Positions 25,317 through 34,035 of a stretch of 38,276 nucleotides of DNA are shown in pieces. Every line of letters starts with the position of its first letter. Position 1 is the stretch's first letter. The stretch is from Gammaproteobacteria bacterium. Lineage in GTDB: Bacteria > Pseudomonadota > Gammaproteobacteria > Pseudomonadales > Pseudomonadaceae. Both the position numbers and the translations under genes were made by a program. The stretch covers positions 1 through 38,276 of the forward strand of contig CAJCIO010000151.1 of the NCBI GenBank assembly GCA_903970465.1, given 5' to 3'. The notes below the pieces were generated by a model. That model was not told where the DNA came from. It was given only the letters and a program-made list of their open reading frames with translations, and ran no database searches.

Positions 25317-25390
25317 GACGCCGTCGCGGGCACAGTCCGCTCCCACGGGATCAACTGCGCACATGTGGGAGCGGCCTCTGCACGCGAAGG
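25317..25390. repeat. REP pair (BIME-like), degenerate
   Basis: Two inverted units begin at the folK stop: CGTCGCGGGCACAGTCCGC plus TCCCACGGG, and the mirrored ATGTGGGAGCGGCC plus CACGCGAAGG. They can pair with each other in RNA. The rest of the 25316-25594 gap shows no gene; it carries the panB ribosome-binding region (GAGGAAG at about 25580). Confidence 0.7.
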
Positions 25391-25594
25391 CTATCGACAG
25401 CTGACCGCCAATCAGCCGCGAATATTTGACTTCGCCCCCCCTCCTCACGACTATAGGCGTCCCGCGGCCATCATCCAGGCCGAGCGGTGAAACACCCCGG
25501 GGCAGCTCTTTGAAAACACCACGCCAGATGATGTGCTGCTCCGATCGATGAATCACAGCGTCGAGCACCCGCGCCCGACCGAGGAAGCCCTTGC

Positions 25595-26395
25595 ATGCCC
25601 CAGATCTCCCTGTCCACCCTGCAGAGCCTGAAGCTCAAGGGTGAGAAAATAACAATGTTGACCTGCTATGACGCCACGTTCGCCCGCGCCGCCAGCGAGT
25701 CCGGCGTCGAGATCCTCTTGGTCGGCGATTCCCTGGGCATGGTCCTGCAGGGCCACGACAGCACCTTGCCGGTGACCAACGCCGACATGGCGTATCACGT
25801 GGCCAGCGTCAAACGCGGCAACCACGAGGCACTGATCCTCGCTGACCTGCCTTTCATGGCCTGCGCGACCCTCGAGCAGTCGTTCGCCAACAGCGCGCAG
25901 CTCATGCAGGCCGGGGCCCATATGGTCAAGATTGAAGGTGCTGCCTGGCTGGCCGACACCGTCCGCCTGCTGGCCGAACGCGGCGTGCCCGTGTGCGTGC
26001 ACCTGGGGCTGACCCCGCAAACGGTCAATGTACTTGGCGGCTACAAAGTGCAAGGCCGCCTTGAGGCCCAGGCCCAGCAGTTGCGAGCCGATGCGATCAG
26101 CCTCGAACAAGCCGGCGCAGCGATGATCCTGCTCGAGTGCGTGCCCAGTGAGCTGGCGGAACAAATCACCAAAAGGGCCAAGGTGCCCGTGATCGGCATC
26201 GGCGCAGGCAATGCCACCGATGGTCAGGTGCTGGTGCTGCACGACATGCTCGGGCTGTCCCTCAGCGGTCGCGTGCCGCGCTTCGTGAAAAACTTCATGA
26301 CTGGCCAACCTGACATCCACAGCGCCCTGCGTGCCTATGTCAGCGCCGTCAAAGACCACAGCTTTCCTGCCACCGAACACGGATTCAACGCATGA
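25595..26395 (+). CDS. panB: 3-methyl-2-oxobutanoate hydroxymethyltransferase
   Basis: PanB transfers a hydroxymethyl group from methylene-tetrahydrofolate to 2-oxoisovalerate, giving ketopantoate for pantothenate/CoA. The 266 residues fit the family. The metal-binding LLVGDSLGMVLQGHDSTLPV (Asp47-type ligand), the KIEGA segment, CVHLGLTPQ and GIGAGNATDGQVLVLHDMLG are all present. A GAGGAAG site precedes the ATG. The 3' end overlaps panC by four bases (ATGA). Its substrate is a product of the ilv pathway encoded earlier in the window, and its cofactor pathway includes FolK just upstream. Confidence 0.97.
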   Translation: MPQISLSTLQSLKLKGEKITMLTCYDATFARAASESGVEILLVGDSLGMVLQGHDSTLPVTNADMAYHVASVKRGNHEALILADLPFMACATLEQSFANSAQLMQAGAHMVKIEGAAWLADTVRLLAERGVPVCVHLGLTPQTVNVLGGYKVQGRLEAQAQQLRADAISLEQAGAAMILLECVPSELAEQITKRAKVPVIGIGAGNATDGQVLVLHDMLGLSLSGRVPRFVKNFMTGQPDIHSALRAYVSAVKDHSFPATEHGFNA

Positions 26396-27252
26396 ACACA
26401 GTCACCACCATCGCTGAACTGCGCGCCGCGATCGCCCTGGCACGCCGCGCCGGTAAACGCATCAGCTTCGCGCCGACCATGGGTAATCTGCACAGCGGTC
26501 ACGCCGCGCTGGTGACTCACGCCCGCGAGCTGAGCGATTTCGTGGTGGCGAGCATTTTCGTCAACCCGTTGCAATTCGGCCCCAGCGAAGACCTGGACAC
26601 CTATCCGCGCACCCTGAAGGCCGACCAGCAGCGCCTGATCGAGGCCGGCTGCGACCTGCTGTTCGCCCCCAGCGTGGCGCAAATGTACCCTGAAGGCACC
26701 GCCGTGCAGACCCGCGTCAGCGTGCCGGAACTCTCCCAGGGCCTGTGTGGTGCAAGCCGCCCTGGGCACTTCGAGGGCGTGGCCACGGTAGTCAGCAAGC
26801 TGCTCAATATGGTGCAGCCGGATGTTGCCATCTTTGGCCAGAAGGATTACCAGCAGCTGGCGGTGATCCGCGCCATGGTCCGCGACCTGAACATGCCCAT
26901 CGAGATCATCGGGCAGCCGACCGTACGTGCCGAAGACGGCCTGGCGCTGTCTTCGCGCAACGGTTATCTGGATGCCACGCAACGCGCCAAGGCGCCGGCG
27001 TTGTATCGCTGCCTCAGCGAGATGGCCGAAGCCATTACCCAGGGCGAGCGCGACTATGCCGGGCTGCTGGAGCGCCAGCGCAAGATCATCAGCGCCTCGG
27101 GATTCACCCTCGACTACCTGGAAATTCGCCACGCAGTGCACCTGCGCCCGGCCACGGCGCTCGACCACGACCTGGTCATCCTGATCGCGGCGTACCTGGG
27201 CACCACGCGGCTGATCGACAACCTGCACGTGGATCTGCATGCAGCGGCTTGA
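26392..27252 (+). CDS. panC: pantothenate synthetase
   Basis: PanC condenses pantoate with beta-alanine using ATP through a pantoyl-adenylate. In its 286 residues: the HIGH-like PTMGNLHSGHAAL, SIFVNPLQF, the EGVATVVSKLLNMVQPDVAIFGQKDYQQL segment and the KMSKS-like LALSSRNGYL. It starts inside the panB stop (ATGA overlap), so the two are translationally coupled. No panD (aspartate decarboxylase supplying beta-alanine) follows before pgi. Confidence 0.97.
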   Translation: MNTVTTIAELRAAIALARRAGKRISFAPTMGNLHSGHAALVTHARELSDFVVASIFVNPLQFGPSEDLDTYPRTLKADQQRLIEAGCDLLFAPSVAQMYPEGTAVQTRVSVPELSQGLCGASRPGHFEGVATVVSKLLNMVQPDVAIFGQKDYQQLAVIRAMVRDLNMPIEIIGQPTVRAEDGLALSSRNGYLDATQRAKAPALYRCLSEMAEAITQGERDYAGLLERQRKIISASGFTLDYLEIRHAVHLRPATALDHDLVILIAAYLGTTRLIDNLHVDLHAAA

Positions 27253-27272
27253 GCAAGATGTGCACTCGCGGT

Positions 27273-27363
27273 GCCGGCCTCTTCGCAGGCAAGCCTTGCT
27301 CCCACAGTTCAACGGCTCAGGCCTGACACTGTAGGAGCAAAGCTTGCTCGCGAAAGGGCCCTC
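27273..27363. repeat. REP pair (BIME), family A
   Basis: The first unit, GCCGGCCTCTTCGCAGGCAAG plus CCTTGCTCCCACAG, covers 27273-27307. The inverted unit CTGTAGGAGCAAAGCTTGCT plus CGCGAAAGGGCC covers 27329-27363. They are head-to-head and can form a long stem, probably ending or protecting the panBC mRNA. The remainder of the 27253-27622 gap has no gene. It includes a small dyad ACTGT-4-ACAGT at 27477-27490 and must hold the pgi promoter, which I could not resolve. Confidence 0.85.
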
Positions 27364-27622
27364 TGCAGCGCAGCCGATTCTGCCGCGATCATGAAAATCG
27401 GCTTCATCTGCCAACGATTGCGAAAAGTATCAGTCAAAAAGCAATCCAGGCGCAGACAGACGCGCAAAGGATGTTTACTGTAATCACAGTTCCGCTTGAT
27501 CTGCGCCCAGGCGTCGTCGTTAGCAGTGCGACAAGACCTGCAGTGTGGCTTGAACCGCTACGCAACCTGGCCGGATCAGTCAGTGTCCACGAGGCAGTAC
27601 CAGTAAAAGGAAACCCGCAGCG

Positions 27623-29287
27623 ATGGCGTACTACCGCACTCCTCACGACGTTACCCAGTTGCCCGCATGGAAGGCGCTCAGCCAGCACCGTACCGCCATG
27701 CAGGACTTCAGCATGCGCGAAGCATTCAAGGCCGACCCGCAGCGCTTCAATCAATTCTCCCTGAGCGGTTGTGGACTGTTCCTCGACTACTCGAAAAACC
27801 TGATCACCAGTGAAACCCGCGACCTGCTGGTCAAGCTCGCTGCCGAGGTCGACCTCAATGCCGCGATCAAGGCGATGTTCGCTGGCGAGATCCTCAACGC
27901 CTCCGAAGGCCGCCCGGCGCTGCACACCGCGCTGCGCCGCCCGGTCGGCGACAAGCTCAGCGTCAACGGCACCAACATCATGCCGGACGTGCACAAGGTG
28001 CTGAACCAGATCACCGAGCTGGTCACCCGTATTCATGATGGCCTGTGGCGTGGTTACACCGAAAAACCGATCACCGACGTGGTCAACATCGGCATCGGCG
28101 GCTCCTTCCTCGGCCCCGAGCTGGTGTCCGAGGCGTTGCTGCCGTACAGCCAGAAAGGCGTGCGTTGCCATTACCTGGCGAACATCGACGGCAGTGAATT
28201 CCACGAGCTGTCGGCCAAACTGCGCGCCGAGACCACCCTGTTCATCGTCTCGTCGAAATCCTTCAACACCCTCGAAACCCTGAAGAACGCACAGGCTTCG
28301 CGTGCCTGGTACCTGGCCCAGGGCGGTTCCGAAGCCGAGCTGCATCGACACTTCATCGCGGTCTCAAGCAACAATGCCGCGGCCGTGGCGTTCGGTATCC
28401 GTGAAGAAAACATCTTTCCGATGTGGGACTGGGTCGGTGGCCGCTACTCGCTGTGGTCGGCCATCGGCTTGCCGATCGCGCTGTCCATCGGCATGGCCAA
28501 CTTCAAGGAGCTGCTGTCCGGTGCCTACACCATGGACCAGCACTTCCAGACCGCGCCATTCGAGCAGAATATCCCGGTCCTGCTGGCCCTGCTGGGCGTG
28601 TGGTACAACAATTTCTGGGAAGCCCAGAGCCACGCGATCCTGCCGTACGATCACTACCTGCGCAACATCACCAAGCACCTGCAGCAGCTGGACATGGAGT
28701 CCAACGGCAAAAGCGTGCGCCAGGACGGCAGCCCGGTCAGCGTCGAAACCGGCCCGGTGATCTGGGGCGGTGTAGGTTGCAACGGTCAGCACGCGTATCA
28801 CCAGTTGCTGCATCAAGGCACACAAATGATCCCGGCGGACTTCATCGTTCCTGTGGTCAGCTTCAATCCGGTCGCCGACCATCACCAGTGGCTGTTCGCC
28901 AACTGCCTGTCGCAAAGCCAGGCGCTGATGCTCGGCAAGACCCGCAGCGAAGCCGAAGCCGAGCTGCGCGAAAAAGGCATGGCCGAGGCAGATATCCAGA
29001 AGCTGGCACCGCACAAGGTGATCCCGGGCAACCGTCCGAGCAACACGCTGGTGCTCGAACGCGTCAGCCCGCGGCGCCTGGGTGCGCTGGTGGCCATGTA
29101 TGAGCACAAAGTGTTCGTGCAGAGCGTGATCTGGGGCACCAACGCCTTCGACCAGTGGGGCGTGGAGCTGGGCAAGGAGCTGGGCAAAGGCGTGTACCAA
29201 CGCCTGACCGGCGGTATCGAAGAGCCGGCCGAGGATGGTTCGACCCAAGGCTTGATCAGCTACTTCCGTGGTCGTCACCGCGGTTAA
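27623..29287 (+). CDS. pgi: glucose-6-phosphate isomerase
   Basis: Pgi interconverts glucose-6-phosphate and fructose-6-phosphate. In pseudomonads, which lack phosphofructokinase, it mainly serves gluconeogenesis and recycling into Entner-Doudoroff. The 554 residues show GIGGSFLGPELVSEAL and the sugar-phosphate motif SKSFNTLETL. The PGI signatures are DWVGGRYSLWSAIGLP and the C-terminal FDQWGVELGKELGKG with catalytic Glu and Lys residues nearby. An AAGGAAA site lies about 9 bases before the ATG. The gene stands alone between REP elements. Confidence 0.97.
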   Translation: MAYYRTPHDVTQLPAWKALSQHRTAMQDFSMREAFKADPQRFNQFSLSGCGLFLDYSKNLITSETRDLLVKLAAEVDLNAAIKAMFAGEILNASEGRPALHTALRRPVGDKLSVNGTNIMPDVHKVLNQITELVTRIHDGLWRGYTEKPITDVVNIGIGGSFLGPELVSEALLPYSQKGVRCHYLANIDGSEFHELSAKLRAETTLFIVSSKSFNTLETLKNAQASRAWYLAQGGSEAELHRHFIAVSSNNAAAVAFGIREENIFPMWDWVGGRYSLWSAIGLPIALSIGMANFKELLSGAYTMDQHFQTAPFEQNIPVLLALLGVWYNNFWEAQSHAILPYDHYLRNITKHLQQLDMESNGKSVRQDGSPVSVETGPVIWGGVGCNGQHAYHQLLHQGTQMIPADFIVPVVSFNPVADHHQWLFANCLSQSQALMLGKTRSEAEAELREKGMAEADIQKLAPHKVIPGNRPSNTLVLERVSPRRLGALVAMYEHKVFVQSVIWGTNAFDQWGVELGKELGKGVYQRLTGGIEEPAEDGSTQGLISYFRGRHRG

Positions 29288-29299
29288 GCGCGACACCTT

Positions 29300-29385
29300 G
29301 TAGCGAGGGGGCTTCCCCCGAAAGATAGGTCAGGCAACGCGAATGTGTCTGACCCCTATCTTTCGGGGGCTAGCCCCCTCTCTAC
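29300..29385. repeat. long inverted repeat (REP family B) between pgi and acs
   Basis: Arm 1 (29300-29333, starting GTAGCGAGGGGGCTTCCCCC) and arm 2 (29349-29385, ending TAGCCCCCTCTCTAC) match over about 30 of 36 positions around a 15-base centre. The resulting hairpin is far longer than a normal terminator. It is a different sequence family from the other repeats here and is likely the pgi mRNA 3' end. Confidence 0.85.
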
Positions 29386-29454
29386 ATCTGCTACGCCCCG
29401 GCAGAACCTCAACCCGCCTCTATACTCATCCGATCATAAGGATGAGGACTCGCC

Positions 29455-31392
<1,938 letters not shown>

Positions 31393-31495
31393 GGATGGCA
31401 GCGTGCGCCCCATCCATGTCACCATGCCGATCGATCCCAGGCGGGTGTCGACACCCTCGGCACCCCGACAAATCCAATAAATCGAGGTCTGAACC

Positions 31496-32674
31496 ATGCA
31501 GGACGTTGTCATCGTCGCCGCCACCCGCACTGCCGTCGGCAGTTTCCAGGGTGCCTTGGCACACATCCCGGCCGTTGAGTTGGGCGCCGCCGTGATCCGT
31601 CAACTGCTGGCCCAGACCGGCCTTGATCCGGCGCTGGTCGATGAAGTGATCCTCGGCCAGGTGCTCACTGCCGGCGCCGGACAGAACCCTGCCCGCCAAG
31701 CGGCCATCAGGGCCGGACTGCCCCACGCGGTGCCGGCCATGACCCTGAACAAGGTCTGCGGCTCGGGGCTCAAGGCTTTGCACCTGGCCACCCAGGCGAT
31801 TCGCTGCGGCGACGCTGAAGTGATCATCGCCGGTGGACAGGAAAACATGTCCTTGGCCAACTACGTGATACCGGGCGCACGTACCGGTCTGCGCATGGGC
31901 CCCAGCAGCGTGATCGATACGATGATCAGCGACGGTTTGTGGGACGCCTTCAACGACTACCATATGGGCATCACCGCCGAAAACCTGGTGGATAAATACG
32001 CCATCAGCCGCGAACAGCAGGACGCCTTCGCCGCCGCCTCGCAGCAAAAGGCCAGCGCGGCCATCGAGAGCGGGCGCTTCGTCGATGAAATCACCCCCAT
32101 CCAGATTCCCCAGCGCAAGGGCGAGCCGTTGTCCTTCGCCGTCGACGAGCAGCCGCGCGCCGGCACCACGGCCGAGGCGCTGGCCAAGCTCAAGCCGGCG
32201 TTCAAGAAGGATGGCAGCGTGACTGCGGGCAACGCGTCATCGCTCAACGATGGCGCCGCGGCGGTAATCCTGATGAGCGCCAGCAAGGCCGAGCAACTGG
32301 GTTTGCCGGTGCTGGCACGCATCAAGGCATATGCCAACGCAGGCGTCGATCCGGCGATCATGGGCATCGGCCCGGTGAGCGCCACGCGCCGTTGCCTGGA
32401 CAAGGCCGGCTGGACACTGGCCGAGCTGGACCTGATCGAGGCCAACGAGGCTTTCGCCGCACAGGCGCTGGCGGTGGGCAAAGAACTGGAATGGGATGCC
32501 AGCAAGGTCAACGTCAACGGTGGCGCCATCGCCATTGGCCACCCGATCGGTGCCTCGGGGTGCCGGGTATTGGTGACCCTGCTGCACGAGATGATCAAGC
32601 GCGATGTGCATAAGGGGTTGGCGACGCTGTGCATTGGGGGTGGCCAAGGGGTAGCGCTGGCGATCGAGCGGTAG
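31496..32674 (+). CDS. acetyl-CoA C-acetyltransferase (thiolase II)
   Basis: This 392-residue thiolase condenses two acetyl-CoA or cleaves acetoacetyl-CoA. Catalytic residues are present: Cys88 in NKVCGSGLKAL, His349 in AIGHPIGASG and Cys379 in LCIGGGQGVAL. The length and motifs fit the biosynthetic PhaA/AtoB type rather than the long FadA/FadI type. It lies 103 bp after acs with its own GAGGT site, in the same orientation and possibly on the same mRNA. No CoA-transferase or PHB gene is beside it, so its pathway role is open; hence no symbol is given. Confidence 0.93.
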   Translation: MQDVVIVAATRTAVGSFQGALAHIPAVELGAAVIRQLLAQTGLDPALVDEVILGQVLTAGAGQNPARQAAIRAGLPHAVPAMTLNKVCGSGLKALHLATQAIRCGDAEVIIAGGQENMSLANYVIPGARTGLRMGPSSVIDTMISDGLWDAFNDYHMGITAENLVDKYAISREQQDAFAAASQQKASAAIESGRFVDEITPIQIPQRKGEPLSFAVDEQPRAGTTAEALAKLKPAFKKDGSVTAGNASSLNDGAAAVILMSASKAEQLGLPVLARIKAYANAGVDPAIMGIGPVSATRRCLDKAGWTLAELDLIEANEAFAAQALAVGKELEWDASKVNVNGGAIAIGHPIGASGCRVLVTLLHEMIKRDVHKGLATLCIGGGQGVALAIER

Positions 32675-32701
32675 GCTCGTTGGCAGTCGATGGACCCGCA
32701 G

Positions 32702-32787
32702 GGCCGGCCTCTTCGCGGGCAAGCCTTGCTCCCACAGGTGCAAGGCTCAGGACCTGTGGGAGCAGAGCTTGCTCGCGAAGAGGCCGG
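32702..32787. repeat. REP pair (BIME), family A
   Basis: GGCCGGCCTCTTCGCGGGCA plus AGCCTTGCTCCCACAGG (32702-32738) faces its near-perfect inverse CCTGTGGGAGCAGAGCTTGC plus TCGCGAAGAGGCCGG (32753-32787). This is the best-preserved pair in the window, placed right after the thiolase gene. Confidence 0.9.
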
Positions 32788-32871
32788 TACAGCCGGCCCA
32801 TTACCTCACCGGCTTGCTGCATTGCAGACCAACACTGGTAAACTGCGCCCCTATTCACCAAGGCGCTCCGC

Positions 32872-33888
32872 ATGTCCGTTTTGACCCAGGCGCTGCGCGC
32901 CGCCCTCGACTCCCGCACCGATCTGTTAGCCACCTTGCACACCCAGGGCACTGACTGCTATCGCCTGTTCCATGGCAGCCAGGAAGGCGCCGGCGGCCTC
33001 ACGCTGGACCGCTATGGCCCACAGTTGCTGGTACAGAGCTTCCACCAACCACTGGACCGTGACGCCCTGCTCGGCCTGCACGCCGAGGTTCAGCAGGGCC
33101 TGGGGCTAACACTGCACCTGGTGTACAACGACCGCTCCGGTGGCAACTCGCGCATCGACCGCCACGACACGGTCTACAGCGCCGAACCCGCCGCGCTGGA
33201 AGACATGATCGGCCACGAATGGGGCCTCGACTACCGTGTGCGCGGGCGCCATGCCGGGCAAGACCCGCTGCTGTTTCTCGACCTGCGCCAAGCCCGCGGC
33301 TGGGTCAAGGACAACGCCCACGGCAAGTCCGTACTCAACCTGTTCGCTTACACCTGCGGCGTCGGCCTGAGCGCCGCAGCCGGGGGAGCCAGTGAGGTCT
33401 GCAACCTGGATTTCGCCGAGGGCAATCTGGCAGTCGGTCGCGAGAACGGCCTGCTCAACCCCCAACTGCCGGAGATGGCGTTCGTGCAATCGGACTACTT
33501 TCCGGCAATCCGTCAGCTCGCCGGATTGCCCATCAGCCAGCGCCGCGGGCAAAAACTGCCGAGCTACCCGCGCCTGGCGCAACGCCAGTTCGATCTGGTG
33601 CTGCTCGATCCTCCGGCATGGGCTAAGAGCGCCTTCGGTACCGTCGACTTGCTGCGCGACTATCAAAGCCTGCTCAAGCCGGCGATCCTCGCCACCGCAG
33701 ACGATGGCGTACTGATCTGCTGCAACAACCTGGCGAAAGTCGCCTTCGACGATTGGCGCGATCAGGTCCTGCGTTGCGCCGAAAAAGCCGGCCGCCCCGT
33801 CCGCCAATGGTCGCGCCTGGGCCCGGGTGCCGACTTCCCCTCTGCCGATGGCCAGCCGCCGTTGAAAATCATGGTGCTGCACTTCTGA
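32872..33888 (+). CDS. class I SAM-dependent (23S rRNA RlmI-like) methyltransferase
   Basis: The 338-residue protein has a Rossmann-fold methyltransferase core: motif I LNLFAYTCGVGLSAAAGG (about 150-167), an acidic motif II VCNLDFAEGNL, and the catalytic-type motif LVLLDPPAWAKS (about 243-254), resembling the DPP-x-F/W motif of RlmI/RlmKL RNA methyltransferases. The N-terminal RLFHGSQEGAGGLTLDRYGPQ resembles the RlmI N-terminal region after the PUA domain, so this is a shorter relative lacking that RNA-binding domain. An RNA (cytosine or guanine) methylation role is likely but the target is unknown. Confidence 0.85.
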   Translation: MSVLTQALRAALDSRTDLLATLHTQGTDCYRLFHGSQEGAGGLTLDRYGPQLLVQSFHQPLDRDALLGLHAEVQQGLGLTLHLVYNDRSGGNSRIDRHDTVYSAEPAALEDMIGHEWGLDYRVRGRHAGQDPLLFLDLRQARGWVKDNAHGKSVLNLFAYTCGVGLSAAAGGASEVCNLDFAEGNLAVGRENGLLNPQLPEMAFVQSDYFPAIRQLAGLPISQRRGQKLPSYPRLAQRQFDLVLLDPPAWAKSAFGTVDLLRDYQSLLKPAILATADDGVLICCNNLAKVAFDDWRDQVLRCAEKAGRPVRQWSRLGPGADFPSADGQPPLKIMVLHF

Positions 33889-33892
33889 AACC

Positions 33893-33956
33893 GTAGCGAG
33901 GGGCCCCCGAATAGATGCCGCGCCTGCCGATTTCAGGAGGCAAGCTACCTCGCTAC
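33893..33956. repeat. inverted repeat, REP family B
   Basis: Perfect 9-bp ends GTAGCGAGG (33893-33901) and CCTCGCTAC (33948-33956) enclose a GC-rich centre. It shares the GTAGCGAGGGG edge with the element at 29300-29385 and begins 5 bp after the methyltransferase stop codon. Confidence 0.75.
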
Positions 33957-34035
33957 AGCTGAAGCTCAAGGTTCATCGGAACTGTATCCCCGTGCCATAC
34001 TCCAAGGCACCTCGATCGAACAGACGAAGCCGCAC

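Noticed and set aside
27477..27490. ACTGT-4-ACAGT dyad upstream of pgi as a CRP/Vfr or HexR site
   Set aside because: It does not match the TGTGA-N6-TCACA or TTGT-type consensus; a 5-bp arm dyad is expected by chance.
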